A stretch of 64,000 nt of DNA from Roseovarius autotrophicus (lineage in GTDB: Bacteria > Pseudomonadota > Alphaproteobacteria > Rhodobacterales > Rhodobacteraceae). The notes below the pieces were generated by a model that worked only from the letters and a program-made list of their open reading frames with translations, was not told the DNA's origin and ran no database searches. The translations under genes were made by a program, and so were the position numbers. Each line of letters begins with the position of its first letter. Position 1 is the first letter of the stretch. The stretch covers positions 1 to 64,000 of the forward strand of contig NZ_JAGQDH010000011.1 in assembly GCF_018069895.1 (NCBI RefSeq), given 5' to 3'. This document shows, one piece after another, positions 33,177 to 43,754 of this stretch.

Positions 33177-34658
33177 GTGGGGCAGATACGGACATTGACA
33201 GAGCTGGGGCTGACCGCGCAGGCCGGACGGCAGGCGCGCATCACCGGCCTTGCCACCGACAGCCGCGCCGTGCGCGAGGGGATGCTCTTTGCCGCGCTCC
33301 CCGGCACGCAGATTCATGGCGCACGCTTTGTCGAGACGGCACTGGCGCAGGGGGCCGCCGCGATCCTGACCGATGCGGCGGGCGCGCGTCTCGCCGCCGG
33401 GGCGCTCGCCGCGCATCAGGCCGCGCTTGTCGTGGCCGAGGACCCGCGCCAGACGCTCGCCTTTACCGCCGCGCTCTGGTTCGGTGCGCAGCCCGAGACG
33501 ATGGTGGCCGTCACCGGCACGAACGGCAAGACGTCGGTCGCTACCTTCACCCGCCAGATCTGGGAACGGCTGGGGTTTGACGCGGTCAATATCGGCACCA
33601 CCGGGGTGGAGGGCGCGGTGCGCGCACCGATGACCCACACCACCCCCGAGCCGATCACGCTGCACCGGACCCTGGCCGAGTGCGCCGCGCAGGGCGTGAC
33701 CCATGCGGCGATGGAGGCGTCCTCCCACGGGCTTGCTCAGGCGCGGCTTGACGGGGTGCGGCTCGTGGCGGCGGGATTCACCAACATCACCCAGGACCAT
33801 CTCGACTATCACCCCGATTTCGAGAGCTATTTCGAGGCCAAGGCGGGCCTCTTCGCCCGCGTCCTGCCCGAGAGCGGCGTGGCGGTGATCAACATCGACG
33901 ACCCCTACGGCGCGCGCATGGCCGAGATTGCCGCCGACCGGGGGCAGGACCTTCTGACTGTTGGGCGCAGCGACGGCGCCGATCTTCAGCTTCTGGCGCA
34001 GCGGTTTGATGCCACAGGCCAGGTGATCCGGCTGGCTTGGGAGGACCACATTCACCAGCTTCGCCTCGACCTCATCGGCGGATTTCAGGCCGAGAACGTG
34101 GCACTCGCGGCGGGGCTGGCCATCGGCGCGGGCGCGGACCCCGCGCGCGTTCTGGCGGAACTGCCGGGCATGACCACGGTGCGCGGGCGGATGCAACTGG
34201 CCGCGACGCGCGACAACGGGGCTGCGGTCTTTGTCGATTACGCCCACACCCCCGATGCCGTCTCGACCGCCATTCGCGCGCTGCGCCCGCATGTCATGGG
34301 CCGGCTTGTCGCCATCATCGGTGCGGGCGGCGACCGCGACCGGGGCAAGCGCCCGTTGATGGGACAGGCCGCCGCACAATTCGCCGATGCAGTGATCGTG
34401 ACCGACGACAACCCCCGCTCCGAAGACCCCGCCACGATCCGCGCCGCCGTGATCTCGGGCTGTCCCGGCGCCGCCGAGGTAGGCGACCGCGCCGAGGCGA
34501 TCCTGCGCGGCGTCGATGCGCTCGGGCCGGGCGATGCGCTGCTGATTTGCGGCAAGGGGCACGAGACCGGACAGGTCATCGGGCAGGACGTGCTACCCTT
34601 CGACGATGCCGAACAGGCCAGTCTTGCCGTCACCGTGCTTGACGGGGGCGTGGCATGA
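33177..34658 (+). CDS. murE: UDP-MurNAc-L-Ala-D-Glu : meso-DAP ligase
   Basis: 493 residues. It adds the third stem-peptide residue. The N-domain has GLATDSRAVREGMLFAALPG, the ATP loop VAVTGTNGKTSVATFTRQIW lies near residue 110, with NIGTTGVEGA, TTPEPITLHRTLA and ASSHGLAQARLDGV. The DNPR signature (VIVTDDNPRSEDPATIR) marks meso-diaminopimelate specificity. It starts at GTG 33177 and overlaps murF by 4 bp. Confidence 0.95.
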   Translation: MGQIRTLTELGLTAQAGRQARITGLATDSRAVREGMLFAALPGTQIHGARFVETALAQGAAAILTDAAGARLAAGALAAHQAALVVAEDPRQTLAFTAALWFGAQPETMVAVTGTNGKTSVATFTRQIWERLGFDAVNIGTTGVEGAVRAPMTHTTPEPITLHRTLAECAAQGVTHAAMEASSHGLAQARLDGVRLVAAGFTNITQDHLDYHPDFESYFEAKAGLFARVLPESGVAVINIDDPYGARMAEIAADRGQDLLTVGRSDGADLQLLAQRFDATGQVIRLAWEDHIHQLRLDLIGGFQAENVALAAGLAIGAGADPARVLAELPGMTTVRGRMQLAATRDNGAAVFVDYAHTPDAVSTAIRALRPHVMGRLVAIIGAGGDRDRGKRPLMGQAAAQFADAVIVTDDNPRSEDPATIRAAVISGCPGAAEVGDRAEAILRGVDALGPGDALLICGKGHETGQVIGQDVLPFDDAEQASLAVTVLDGGVA

Positions 34659-36091
34659 CCCTGTGGACCGCAGCCGAGGCCGCAGCGGCCACCGGGGGCA
34701 GCATCTCGGGTGACTGGCGGGCCACCGGCGTCTCCATCGACACGCGGACATTGCAACCCGGCGATCTTTTCGTGGCGCTGAGTGCGGCGCGCGACGGCCA
34801 TGAATTTGTGGCGCAGGCGTTGGCCAAGGGTGCCGCAGCGGCGCTGGTGTCGCGCATCCCCGAGGGCGCCCCCAAGGGCGCCCCGCTCCTTCTGGTCGCC
34901 GATGTGCAGGCAGCGCTGGAGGCATTGGGGCGCGCGGGCCGCGCGCGGATGCGCGGCCGCGTCATCTCCGTCACCGGCTCTGTCGGCAAGACCTCGACCA
35001 AGGAAATGCTGCGTGCCGTGCTCTCGCATCAGGGCCGCACCCACGCCGCCGAGGCGAGTTACAACAATCACTGGGGCGTGCCGCTGACGCTGGCGCGGAT
35101 GCCCGCCGAAACGGAATTCGCCGTGATCGAGATCGGCATGAACCACCCCGGAGAGATCGCGCCGCTGGCACGCATGGCGCGCCCGCATGTGGCGCTTGTC
35201 ACCACGGTTGCCGCCGCCCATCTGGAGGCATTCGAGAGCCTTGAGGGCATTGCCCGCGAGAAGGCGTCGATCTTCGAGGGGCTGGAACCGGGCGGCACGG
35301 CGCTTGTCAACACCGACATCTCTACCGCCGCGATCCTGCATGAGAGCGCCACGCGCCACGCCGCTCGCGTGATTGGCTTCGGCGTGGCGCGCGGCGCGCA
35401 TCACCGCCTCCTTTGGGTCGATCTGCACGATGGCGCGACCGTGGCGCATGCGCGCGCCTGGCGCACACCCATCCTTTACAAGATCGGCATCACAGGGCGG
35501 CATTTCGCGATGAACGGGCTGGCGGTTCTGGCCGTGGTTCAGGCGCTCGGGCTGGACCGCGCGGTGGCCATCGCCGATCTGGCTGCCTGGTCCCCCCCCG
35601 AGGGACGCGGCACGCGTGAGCGCCTGGTGCTCGATCTGGCCGCCGACGGCATGAGCATCGACCTGATCGACGACGCCTTCAACGCCAATCCCGAATCCAT
35701 GGCCGCAGCACTCGAGGTGCTGGCGGCAAGCGCACCGCGCAACGACGTGGGCCGCGTCGCGCGCGGGCGGCGCATCGCCATTCTGGGCGACATGCTGGAA
35801 CTGGGCACGACCGAAGCGGTGCTTCATGCCGGTCTTGCCGCCCTGCCGGCGATGCAGGCAGTGGACGAGGTGCATTGCGTCGGGCCCCGGATGCGCGCAC
35901 TCTGGAAGGCGTTACCCGAGCGCAAGCGCGGGCGGCAGGTGGACACCGCCGAGGCGCTGGCCGCAGAGGCGCATCGCCTCATCGACGCGGGCGATGTCGT
36001 GCTCGTCAAAGGCTCCAAGGGGAGCAAGGTCAGCCTTGTCGTCGCGGCACTACGCCGGGCGGGACGGGGCGTCGAAGAGGATCGCGCGTAA
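34655..36091 (+). CDS. murF: UDP-MurNAc-tripeptide : D-Ala-D-Ala ligase
   Basis: 478 residues. It adds D-Ala-D-Ala to complete the pentapeptide. The N-domain has [20 protein letters not shown], the P-loop [20 protein letters not shown] lies near residue 108, with [35 protein letters not shown], and the C-domain [20 protein letters not shown] with [14 protein letters not shown]. It overlaps murE by 4 bp and mraY by 1 bp. The ddl gene that supplies D-Ala-D-Ala is not in the window. Confidence 0.96.
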   Translation: MTLWTAAEAAAATGGSISGDWRATGVSIDTRTLQPGDLFVALSAARDGHEFVAQALAKGAAAALVSRIPEGAPKGAPLLLVADVQAALEALGRAGRARMRGRVISVTGSVGKTSTKEMLRAVLSHQGRTHAAEASYNNHWGVPLTLARMPAETEFAVIEIGMNHPGEIAPLARMARPHVALVTTVAAAHLEAFESLEGIAREKASIFEGLEPGGTALVNTDISTAAILHESATRHAARVIGFGVARGAHHRLLWVDLHDGATVAHARAWRTPILYKIGITGRHFAMNGLAVLAVVQALGLDRAVAIADLAAWSPPEGRGTRERLVLDLAADGMSIDLIDDAFNANPESMAAALEVLAASAPRNDVGRVARGRRIAILGDMLELGTTEAVLHAGLAALPAMQAVDEVHCVGPRMRALWKALPERKRGRQVDTAEALAAEAHRLIDAGDVVLVKGSKGSKVSLVVAALRRAGRGVEEDRA

Positions 36092-37173
36092 TGCTTTACT
36101 GGCTCACATGGCTCTCGGACGGGGGCGATGTATTCAACCTCTTCCGCTACATCACCTTCCGGGCAGGCGGCGCCTTCCTGACAGCACTGGTCTTTGGCTT
36201 TCTCTTCGGCCCGCCGCTCATCAATGTGTTGCGACGCCGTCAGAGCAAAGGCCAACCGATCCGCACCGACGGCCCCGAGACCCATTTCGCCAAGGCCGGC
36301 ACACCGACCATGGGGGGCCTGCTGATCGTCGGCGCGCTCGTGACCTCGACGCTGTTCTGGGCGCGGCTCGACAATCCGTTCGTGTGGCTTGTGCTCTTCG
36401 TCACGCTCGGCTTTGCAATGATCGGCTTTGCCGATGATTATGCCAAGGTCTCGCGGGGGAATGTGAAGGGCGTGCCGGGCCGCGTGCGGCTGCTGCTCGG
36501 CTTTGCCATCGCGCTCGTCGCCGCGCTCTGGGCGAGTTATAATCACCCTGCGGCGCTGCAAAACCAGCTTGCCCTGCCGGTGTTCAAGGATGTGCTGCTG
36601 AATTTGGGGATTTTCTTCGTCCCCTTCGCCATGTTCGTGATCGTGGGCGCGGCCAATGCGGTCAATCTCACCGACGGTCTCGACGGGCTGGCGATCATGC
36701 CGGTGATGATTGCCTCGGCCACGCTTGGCGTCATCGCCTATACAGTGGGACGGACCGATTTCACCGAATATCTCGGCCTGCATTATGTGCCGGGAACAGG
36801 CGAAATCCTGATCTTCGTCGCGGGGCTGATCGGCGGGGGCCTCGGGTTCCTGTGGTATAACGCACCACCCGCGGCGGTGTTCATGGGCGATACCGGCTCG
36901 CTCGCCCTGGGCGGCGCGCTCGGGGCCATCGCCGTGGCCACCAAGCACGAGCTTGTTCTTGGCATCGTCGGCGGCCTCTTCGTGGTCGAGGCGCTCTCGG
37001 TCATCATTCAGGTGCTCTATTTCAAGCGCACCGGCAAGCGCGTATTCCTGATGGCGCCGATCCACCACCATTACGAGAAAAAGGGCTGGGCCGAGCCGCA
37101 GATCGTCATCCGCTTCTGGATCATCGCGCTCATTCTGGCGATGATCGGGCTCGCGACACTGAAATTGCGGTAG
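36091..37173 (+). CDS. mraY: Phospho-MurNAc-pentapeptide translocase
   Basis: 360 residues, ten membrane segments. It makes lipid I from UDP-MurNAc-pentapeptide and undecaprenyl phosphate. Diagnostic segments are [17 protein letters not shown], the catalytic Asp pair in [50 protein letters not shown] and the metal-site [20 protein letters not shown]. It follows murF with a one-base overlap (TAATG) and is separated from murD by a repeat-containing gap of 151 bp. Confidence 0.97.
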   Translation: MLYWLTWLSDGGDVFNLFRYITFRAGGAFLTALVFGFLFGPPLINVLRRRQSKGQPIRTDGPETHFAKAGTPTMGGLLIVGALVTSTLFWARLDNPFVWLVLFVTLGFAMIGFADDYAKVSRGNVKGVPGRVRLLLGFAIALVAALWASYNHPAALQNQLALPVFKDVLLNLGIFFVPFAMFVIVGAANAVNLTDGLDGLAIMPVMIASATLGVIAYTVGRTDFTEYLGLHYVPGTGEILIFVAGLIGGGLGFLWYNAPPAAVFMGDTGSLALGGALGAIAVATKHELVLGIVGGLFVVEALSVIIQVLYFKRTGKRVFLMAPIHHHYEKKGWAEPQIVIRFWIIALILAMIGLATLKLR

Positions 37174-37188
37174 GGCTCTCCTCTCCCC

Positions 37189-37255
37189 GTCACCCTCGGG
37201 CCTGACCCGAGGGTCTCATGCGGCAAGGGATCCTCCGGTCAGGCCGGAGGATGAC
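37189..37255. repeat. Paired palindromic intergenic repeat between mraY and murD
   Basis: Two GC hairpins, CCCTCGGGCCTGACCCGAGG and ATCCTCCGGTCAGGCCGGAG (each truncated by a base or more here), lie head to head, flanked by GTCA and TGAC so that the unit is itself an overall dyad. This form is a common dispersed repeat in alphaproteobacterial genomes. Being inside the dcw operon, it may fold in the mRNA and separate murD expression or stability from mraY. Confidence 0.65.
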
Positions 37256-37324
37256 AACCGTTTTCCCCCCCTTGCATCGCGCACCCCATCCGGCGCAAAT
37301 ACCGTGCAACGGGCGGGGGGCGCA

Positions 37325-38722
37325 ATGATACCGGTCAGAGGCATCGATGGGGTGAGAGTGGCGGTTCTGGGCCTTGGGCGCTCTGGCCTGTCGGCGGCGC
37401 GCGCCCTGCTCGCGGGTGGCGCTGAAGTGGTGGTCTGGGACGACAACCCCGAGAGCCGCGCGCAGGCCGAGACCGAGGGCCTCACCGTCACCGACCTGAC
37501 CCGCGCAGGCGCGTTCGACGGCATCGCGACGCTCGTCACCAGCCCCGGCATCCCCCATCTCTACCCCGCGCCCCACCCCACCATCGCGGCGGCGCAGGCG
37601 GCCGGGGTGCCCGTGGACAACGATATCGGCCTTTTCTTCCGCTCGTTCGCCACGCCCGACTGGGACCGGCTCGACACCGCCCCGCGCGTGATCGCGGTTA
37701 CCGGCTCCAATGGCAAATCCACCACTTCGGCGCTGATCCACCATATCCTGACGCAGGCGGGCCACCCCGCGCAACTTGCGGGCAATATCGGGCGCGGCGT
37801 GCTTGATCTCGACCCGCCCGGAGAGGGCGGTGTCGTGGTGCTGGAACTTTCCAGCTACCAGACCGAGCTTGCCCGCGCGCTGACCCCCGATATCGCCGTC
37901 TTCACCAATTTCTCGCCCGATCATCTTGACCGCCACGCCGGACTTGGCGGCTATTTCGCGGCCAAGCGGCGGCTGTTCTCGGAGGGCGGGCCGGACCGCG
38001 CAGTGATCGGCGTGGACGAGGCGGAGGGGCGCTATCTGGCGGGTCAACTCTCCGAAGGACCGGCCGATGACCGGGTGATCCGCATCTCGGTCAGTGGCAA
38101 ACTCACAGGCGCCGGCTGGGCGGTTTTTGCGCGCAAGGGGTTTCTGAGCGAATACCGCAAGGGCCGTCAGGTGGCGTCCATCGACCTGCGCGCCATTCCC
38201 GGCCTGCCCGGCGCACATAACCACCAGAACGCCTGCGCCGCCTACGCCGCCTGCCGCAGCCTTGGCCTTGCCCCCCGCGTGATCGAGGCGGGATTGCACG
38301 AATTCAAGGGCCTGCCGCACCGCTCGCAGCTTGTGGCCGAACGGGGCGGCGTGCGCTTTGTCAATGACAGCAAGGCCACCAATGTGGACAGTGCCTTCAA
38401 GGCACTTCTGGCCTTCGAGCGCATCCGATGGATCTGCGGCGGTCTGGAAAAGGACGGAGGTCTGGGCGCGCTTGGCCCCGCCCTGCCCCATGTCGCCAAG
38501 GCCTATGTGATCGGGCGCGAGGCGGCGCAATTCGCCATGGGGCTTGCGGGGGTGGAAACCGAGATCTGCACCACCATGGCCCGCGCCGTTGAGCGCGCCA
38601 TGGCCGAGGCCGCGCCGGGCGAGGTTGTCCTGCTTGCCCCCGCCGCCGCCAGTTTCGACCAATACGACAATTTCGAGAAGCGCGGCGAGGATTTCATGGC
38701 CGAGGTGCGCGCGCGGCTTTAG
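37325..38722 (+). CDS. murD: UDP-MurNAc-L-alanine : D-glutamate ligase
   Basis: 465 residues. It adds D-Glu, the second stem-peptide residue. The Rossmann N-domain starts [20 protein letters not shown], the P-loop [20 protein letters not shown] lies near 125, with [45 protein letters not shown] and [17 protein letters not shown]. The ATG at 37325 has GGGCGGGGGG upstream; a GTG 21 bp earlier is possible. ftsW should follow in relatives, but here two opposite-strand genes follow. Confidence 0.94.
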   Translation: MIPVRGIDGVRVAVLGLGRSGLSAARALLAGGAEVVVWDDNPESRAQAETEGLTVTDLTRAGAFDGIATLVTSPGIPHLYPAPHPTIAAAQAAGVPVDNDIGLFFRSFATPDWDRLDTAPRVIAVTGSNGKSTTSALIHHILTQAGHPAQLAGNIGRGVLDLDPPGEGGVVVLELSSYQTELARALTPDIAVFTNFSPDHLDRHAGLGGYFAAKRRLFSEGGPDRAVIGVDEAEGRYLAGQLSEGPADDRVIRISVSGKLTGAGWAVFARKGFLSEYRKGRQVASIDLRAIPGLPGAHNHQNACAAYAACRSLGLAPRVIEAGLHEFKGLPHRSQLVAERGGVRFVNDSKATNVDSAFKALLAFERIRWICGGLEKDGGLGALGPALPHVAKAYVIGREAAQFAMGLAGVETEICTTMARAVERAMAEAAPGEVVLLAPAAASFDQYDNFEKRGEDFMAEVRARL

Positions 38723-38729
38723 GCGCGCC

Positions 38730-39098
38730 TCAGAAATGCGACTTGGGCTCGTCCGGTTTGCCCGCCGCCAGCGCCAGCAGACCGGCCAGCCCGGTCATGC
38801 CGATGGGGAACATGGTAAAGACGCCAAAGCCAAAGGCGTAATACATCAGCCCCGCCGACACAAACAGCAGCACCCCGCCCCAGAGCGCGCGCATCTTCGC
38901 CATCGCCCCACCCGCAATCGCCATAATCGGCGCCACAAAACTTGCCACGCGAACGAGCGAGGGATCGCGCACCTGATGGAGCAGACCCTCCACCTCGCCA
39001 AAGCGGTCGACCACCTCGGTGTAGCCATAGCTGAAGAACCCGACGAGCACCGCGAGACAGCCGCCGATCACCCCCAGAACCATTGCCGCGCTGCGCAT
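38730..39098 (-). CDS. Small membrane protein, unknown function
   Basis: 122 residues with about four hydrophobic helices (MVLGVIGGCLAVLVGFFSYG, VASFVAPIMAIAGGAMA, ALWGGVLLFVSAGLMYYAFG, GMTGLAGLLALAAG) and a short charged loop. No family recognised. It follows the ArsC-like gene by 3 bp on the same strand, so the two probably share a transcript. Confidence 0.7.
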   Translation of the reverse strand: MRSAAMVLGVIGGCLAVLVGFFSYGYTEVVDRFGEVEGLLHQVRDPSLVRVASFVAPIMAIAGGAMAKMRALWGGVLLFVSAGLMYYAFGFGVFTMFPIGMTGLAGLLALAAGKPDEPKSHF

Positions 39099-39101
39099 CG
39101 T

Positions 39102-39425
39102 TCAGTCCTTTCCCGCCAGTGCCGCCTGCACATCCTTGCCCCATCCGAGATAGAGGCAGCCCCCCGCCTCGATCAAGGGCCGCTTCATCAGCGCCGGATG
39201 CGCGGCGATCAGGCCCAGCGGATCGCGCGCGCGTTCCGCCTCGCTCAGGCCGCGCCATGTGGTCGATTGACGGTTGATCAGCGCCGCGCCGAACCGCGCA
39301 TGGGCGGCTTGTGCCACATTTTCAGGCAGGCCATCGGTGCGGACATCCCGAAACTCTGCTTTCGTAAATAACTTCATGGCCTTACGGCATGTATCGCAGG
39401 TCTTGAGCCCGTAGATGATCATCAC
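39102..39425 (-). CDS. ArsC/Spx-family thioredoxin-like protein
   Basis: 107 residues. It begins MIIYGLKTCDTCRKAMKLF, with a CxxC pair (C10, C13 counted from the second Met) at the redox site, and contains the family's LIAAHPALMKRPLIEAGG segment. YffB/ArsC-like proteins of this size are often glutathione-dependent reductases of unknown substrate rather than proven arsenate reductases. No ars genes are adjacent. Two consecutive ATGs (39425, 39422) are possible starts. Confidence 0.82.
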   Translation of the reverse strand: MMIIYGLKTCDTCRKAMKLFTKAEFRDVRTDGLPENVAQAAHARFGAALINRQSTTWRGLSEAERARDPLGLIAAHPALMKRPLIEAGGCLYLGWGKDVQAALAGKD

Positions 39426-39594
39426 GTCCCCTCTTTCGCAATCCCCGTCTTAGCGTGCCGCGACCGCCCCGTCACGGAGTTTCGCTTGATTTTTACAATG
39501 GCGGTGCAATCATCTGCGCATGTACCTTGACGGATTGTCGCGGGTGCATATGGCCCGGCATACTCCCGGGGACGCGAAGACGAAGGAGAACGGA

Positions 39595-39801
39595 ATGCCG
39601 ACGGGCACCGTAAAATGGTTCAATACCACAAAAGGTTATGGCTTTATCGCGCCTGATGGCGGCGGCAAGGACGTATTCGTGCATATCTCGGCCGTTGAAC
39701 GGTCGGGGCTGACAGGTCTGGCCGACAATCAGAAGGTCGGATACGAGTTGAAGGACGGGCGGGACGGGCGGCAGATGGCCTCGGACCTGAAACTGCTCTG
39801 A
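39595..39801 (+). CDS. Cold-shock-domain protein
   Basis: 68 residues forming a single CSD beta barrel. RNP-1 is KGYGFIAP and RNP-2 DVFVHISAVE; it starts MPTGTVKWFNTTKG. It acts as an RNA chaperone or anti-terminator. GAAGGAGAA precedes the ATG. It is monocistronic and divergent from the ArsC-like gene with 169 bp between. Confidence 0.93.
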   Translation: MPTGTVKWFNTTKGYGFIAPDGGGKDVFVHISAVERSGLTGLADNQKVGYELKDGRDGRQMASDLKLL

Positions 39802-40118
39802 GCGCGGCGGGGTGCCGCCACCGGCGCCCCCCGGCCAGAAGCTGCAGCAGCAGCCCTGGGCCCCTGGCGGGCAATCACCATGGTGCGGCTGCGCATAAAA
39901 CGCGGCATTTAGGGATAGTTGTGCGATCCCTCGGAGATTGGCGTGCCTGTCGCCTGGCACCTTATTGGCCACGCCGCGCAAGATCGCGCCACTCTCCCCT
40001 GCATCTGGGGGCACGAATTACCCTCTACCCAAAACCTTGAGGCCACCCTATAGTGCCTGTGGATAACCGGGCCCGAGACCCATGATCCAAGAGGCAGAGA
40101 ACAAAGGGGGGGACGGCC
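39802..40118. other. 317-bp gap between the cold-shock gene and nrdR
   Basis: No credible ORF on either strand; the minus-strand open frame here is low-complexity and runs through the cold-shock gene. A GC hairpin (GGGGTGCCGCC / GGCGCCCCCC) follows the cold-shock gene, and GGCGTG (about 39940) and CACGCC (about 39973) can pair around a 27-nt interval. CTATAGTG-like -10 material lies near 40050. An unannotated small RNA is possible but I cannot name one. Confidence 0.4.
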
Positions 40119-40601
40119 ATGCGCTGCCCGTTTTGTGGAAATATCGACACACAGGTCAAGGATTCACGCCCCGCGGAGGAGCATGTCTCGATCCGCAGGC
40201 GGCGGTTTTGCCCGGCCTGTGGCGGGCGGTTCACAACCTATGAGCGCGTGCAACTGCGCGATCTGGTGGTCGTGAAATCCAACGGGCGCCGTGAGGATTT
40301 CGACCGCGACAAGCTTGAACGCTCGGTGCGCATTGCACTTCAGAAACGCCCAATAGACCCTGAGCGGATCGAACAGATGATCTCTGGCATCGTGCGCCGA
40401 CTTGAGAGCATGGGCGACACGGACATTTCCTCGAAGGTCATAGGCGAAATCGTGATGGAAACGCTCGCGCGGATCGACACCGTCGCCTATGTTCGTTTTG
40501 CCAGTGTTTACAAGAACTTCCAGGAAGCTGACGATTTCGACCGCTTCGTGAGCGAACTGCGCCCGGACGAGGGGGCCGCCGCCAAAGACGCCGAAGCGTG
40601 A
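40119..40601 (+). CDS. nrdR: Transcriptional repressor NrdR
   Basis: 160 residues. The N-terminal zinc ribbon has C3/C6 (MRCPFCGN) and C31/C34 (FCPACGG), followed by an ATP-cone domain (about 49-139, [56 protein letters not shown]). It represses ribonucleotide reductase genes in response to ATP/dATP. It overlaps ribD by 4 bp (GTGA), a pairing found in many alphaproteobacteria. Confidence 0.96.
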   Translation: MRCPFCGNIDTQVKDSRPAEEHVSIRRRRFCPACGGRFTTYERVQLRDLVVVKSNGRREDFDRDKLERSVRIALQKRPIDPERIEQMISGIVRRLESMGDTDISSKVIGEIVMETLARIDTVAYVRFASVYKNFQEADDFDRFVSELRPDEGAAAKDAEA

Positions 40602-41692
40602 CCGCGCAAGACGCCCGCTTCATGGCGCTTGCCCTCGCGCTTGGGCGGCGCGGCATGGGGCAATGCGCGCCCAACCCCGCCGTAGGCTGCGTGATCGTGC
40701 GCGCGGGCAGGATCGTCGGGCGGGGCGCAACCGCAGCGGGCGGGCGCCCCCATGCCGAGACGCTGGCACTTGCGCAGGCGGGCGCGGCCGCGTTAGGCGC
40801 GACCGCCTATGTCACGCTGGAGCCATGCGCCCATCACGGCGAAACGCCACCCTGCGCCGAGGCGCTGATCGCGGCGGGTGTGGTGCGGGTGGTCGCGCCA
40901 TTCGACGACACCGATCCGCGCGTCTCGGGGCGCGGTTTTGCGATGCTGCGCGCGGCGGGCGTCGCGGTCACGACCGGCGTTCTGGCAGATGAGGCCGCGC
41001 ACGACCATGCCGGGTTCCTGATCCGCAACGAGGTGGGTCGGCCTTTCGTGACGCTCAAGCTGGCGGCGAGTTTCGACGGGCGTATCGCGACCGCCTCGGG
41101 CCACAGCCAATGGATCACCGGGCCCGAGGCACGGCGCGCGGTCCATGCGATGCGCGCGCGCCACGATGCGGTGATGGTTGGCGCGGGCACGGCGCGGGCG
41201 GATGACCCGATGCTGACCGTGCGCGGCATGGGCGTCACGCGTCAACCGGTGCGCGTCGTGGTTTCGCGCAGGCTCGATCTGCCGCTGATGTCACAGCTTG
41301 CCCGCAGCGCGCGCGAGGTGCCGCTCTGGCTGTGCCACGGAACCGAGGTGGACGACGCCATTGCCGAAGCGTGGCGCGGCCTGGGCGCGCGGCTTTTCCC
41401 CTGCGATGTGGTAGCGGGCCAGGTCGATGCGGACGCGATGCTGCGCGCGCTTGGCGCGGCAGGGCTGACGCGGGTATTCTGCGAAGGGGGTGGCGCGCTT
41501 GCGGCCTCGCTCCTCGCGGCGGGACTGGTGGATGAACTGGCAGGCTTTACCGCCGGGCTGGTCATCGGCGCCGAGGGGCTGCCGGGGGTCGGCGCGCTGG
41601 GGCTGGCGCGGCTGGACGAGGCCACACGTTTTCGGCTGATCGAGACACGCGCGCTGGGGGGTGCTGTGCTGCACCGCTGGGCGCGCGCCTGA
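40598..41692 (+). CDS. ribD: Bifunctional riboflavin deaminase/reductase RibD
   Basis: 364 residues. The N-terminal deaminase (1-145) has the zinc signature HAETLAL and [16 protein letters not shown]; the reductase domain (about 150-364) has [32 protein letters not shown] and [20 protein letters not shown]. It carries out two successive steps of riboflavin synthesis. It starts with GTG inside the nrdR stop. In relatives ribE and other rib genes usually follow; here thrS converges 9 bp after the stop, so the rib operon is interrupted. Confidence 0.93.
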   Translation: MTAQDARFMALALALGRRGMGQCAPNPAVGCVIVRAGRIVGRGATAAGGRPHAETLALAQAGAAALGATAYVTLEPCAHHGETPPCAEALIAAGVVRVVAPFDDTDPRVSGRGFAMLRAAGVAVTTGVLADEAAHDHAGFLIRNEVGRPFVTLKLAASFDGRIATASGHSQWITGPEARRAVHAMRARHDAVMVGAGTARADDPMLTVRGMGVTRQPVRVVVSRRLDLPLMSQLARSAREVPLWLCHGTEVDDAIAEAWRGLGARLFPCDVVAGQVDADAMLRALGAAGLTRVFCEGGGALAASLLAAGLVDELAGFTAGLVIGAEGLPGVGALGLARLDEATRFRLIETRALGGAVLHRWARA

Positions 41693-41701
41693 CACGCTGC
41701 G

Positions 41702-43648
41702 TCAGAGCATATCCGGCGGCGTCGCCTCGCGTGCAAGTTCTGGCACCATCTCGTCCAGGGCGAGGCTGCGCGTCTCCTTCACACCCAGACGCCGCAGCGA
41801 CACCGACCGTTCCTCGACCTCACGCAGCCCGCAGGCAAGGATCACCGGCACCTTGGCGACAGAGTGTTCGCGCACCTTGTAGTTGATCTTCTCATTTCGG
41901 ATATCGGCTTCGGCGCGGACACCGTGTGCGCGCAATGTGTCCACAACCTCGCGCACATAGTCATCCGCCTCGGACACGATCGAGGCGACCACCACCTGAC
42001 GCGGGGCAAGCCAGAACGGCAGCCGCCCGGCATGTTCCTCGATGAGAATCCCGATGAACCGCTCGAAGCTGCCCAGACAGGCGCGGTGCAGCATGACGGG
42101 GCGGTGCTTGGCGCCGTCCGGGCCGATATAGGTGGCGTCAAGACGCTCGGGCAGCACGAAATCCACCTGATGCGTGCCGCATTGCCACTTGCGCCCGATG
42201 GCGTCGGTGAGGGTGAATTCCAGTTTCGGGCCATAGAACGCCCCCTCGCCGGGATTCACCTTCGGCTCGATCCCGGCGGCGCGGGTGGCCGACAGAAGCG
42301 CCGCCTCGGCACGGTCCCAGACCTCGTCGCTGCCTGCGCGCACCTCGGGACGGGTGGAAAACAGCACTTCGAATTCGGGGAACCCCAGATCGCGGTAGAT
42401 GTTCGAGAGAAACGCGATGAAGCGCGCGGTTTCAGCCTCGATCTGTTCTTCGGTGCAGAAGATATGCGCGTCATCCTGCACAAAGCCGCGCACCCGCATG
42501 ATACCATGAAGCGCGCCTGAGGGCTCATAGCGGTTGCAGGCGCCGAATTCGGCCATGCGCAAGGGCAGGTCGCGATAGCTTTTCAGCCCCTGATTGAAGA
42601 TCTGCACATGGCAGGGGCAATTCATCGGCTTGAGCGCGTTGACGGCCTTTTCGCGGGCATGTTCCTCGTCCACTTCGACGATGAACATGTTGTCCTGATA
42701 CTTTTCCCAGTGGCCCGAGGCCTCCCACAGCTTTCGGTCCACGACCTGCGGCGTGTTCACCTCGACATAGCCGCCGCGCATCTGCTGGCGGCGCATGTAA
42801 CCCTGAAGCGTGGTGTAGACGCTCCAGCCGTTCGGGTGCCAGAATATCTGGCCGGGGGCCTCCTCCTGCATGTGGAAAAGATCCATCTCGCGACCCAGTT
42901 TGCGGTGGTCGCGGCGCTCGGCCTCTTCGAGAAAGGTAAGGTATTCCTTGAGCTTGTCTCGGGTCTGAAAGGCCACGCCATAAATGCGTTGCAGCATGGG
43001 CCGCGTGCTGTCGCCGCGCCAGTAGGCCCCCGCCACGCTCATCAGCTTGAAGGCGTCGGCGGGCACCTGCCCGGTATGTTGCAGATGCGGGCCACGGCAG
43101 AGATCCTGCCAATCCCCGTGCCAATACATGCGCAAGGGCTCGTCGCCCGGAATGGCCGCGATCAGTTCAACCTTGTAGGGCTCATTCGTGCCTTCGTAAT
43201 GGGCGATGGCGCGGGCGCGGTCCCAGACTTCGGTGCGCACGGGATCGCGGGCGTTGATGATCTCTTTCATCTTCGCCTCGATCCGGCCCAGATCTTCGGG
43301 CGTGAACGGCTCTGCCCGGTCGAAATCGTAATACCAGCCGTTCTGGATCACCGGGCCGATGGTGACCTTCACATCGGGCCAGATCTCCTGCACCGCGCGG
43401 GCCATGATATGCGCAAGGTCATGGCGGATGAGTTCAAGCGCGGGCGCCTCGTCCTTCATCGTGTTGATGCTGATCTCGGCGTCGCCGGTAATGGGCCATT
43501 GCAGATCCCAATGCGCGCCGCCGACATGGGCGGAAATCGCGCGCTTGGCGAGCGAGGGCGCGATGCTCTCGGCCACTTCGGCGGGGGTGACGCCCGCCGG
43601 GTAGGCGCGCTGCGATCCATCGGGAAATGTCATGGAAATCTGGGACAT
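41702..43648 (-). CDS. thrS: Threonyl-tRNA synthetase
   Basis: 648 residues. Order: TGS domain (1-62, [20 protein letters not shown]), second additional domain with the editing zinc motif ([15 protein letters not shown]), class II catalytic core (about 250-540, with motif 2 [20 protein letters not shown] and the zinc ligands in NCPCHVQIF) and an anticodon-binding C-domain ([20 protein letters not shown]). Length is normal. It is separated by 106 bp from htpX upstream, on the same strand. Confidence 0.97.
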   Translation of the reverse strand: MSQISMTFPDGSQRAYPAGVTPAEVAESIAPSLAKRAISAHVGGAHWDLQWPITGDAEISINTMKDEAPALELIRHDLAHIMARAVQEIWPDVKVTIGPVIQNGWYYDFDRAEPFTPEDLGRIEAKMKEIINARDPVRTEVWDRARAIAHYEGTNEPYKVELIAAIPGDEPLRMYWHGDWQDLCRGPHLQHTGQVPADAFKLMSVAGAYWRGDSTRPMLQRIYGVAFQTRDKLKEYLTFLEEAERRDHRKLGREMDLFHMQEEAPGQIFWHPNGWSVYTTLQGYMRRQQMRGGYVEVNTPQVVDRKLWEASGHWEKYQDNMFIVEVDEEHAREKAVNALKPMNCPCHVQIFNQGLKSYRDLPLRMAEFGACNRYEPSGALHGIMRVRGFVQDDAHIFCTEEQIEAETARFIAFLSNIYRDLGFPEFEVLFSTRPEVRAGSDEVWDRAEAALLSATRAAGIEPKVNPGEGAFYGPKLEFTLTDAIGRKWQCGTHQVDFVLPERLDATYIGPDGAKHRPVMLHRACLGSFERFIGILIEEHAGRLPFWLAPRQVVVASIVSEADDYVREVVDTLRAHGVRAEADIRNEKINYKVREHSVAKVPVILACGLREVEERSVSLRRLGVKETRSLALDEMVPELAREATPPDML

Positions 43649-43754
43649 GGTCCGTCTCCTCGTCGGTCTGGCGCCTACGAAACGCCCGGTTGCGGGTTGT
43701 TTCGCCCCTGATGGCGCGGGCTGCGCGGACTGTCAAGACGGGGAAAGACGGCGC

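Noticed and set aside
39102-39425. Arsenate reductase function
   Set aside because: The family is mixed and there is no ars regulator, pump or other arsenic gene nearby; only the ArsC/Spx fold is claimed.
39826-39900. Possible signal recognition particle RNA (AGCAGC and paired GC segments)
   Set aside because: The conserved GGAAG apical loop and flanking asymmetric bulge of SRP RNA are absent.
39493-40014. 173-codon minus-strand frame over the cold-shock gene
   Set aside because: Low-complexity Gly/Pro/Cys-rich product, antisense to a clear cold-shock protein.
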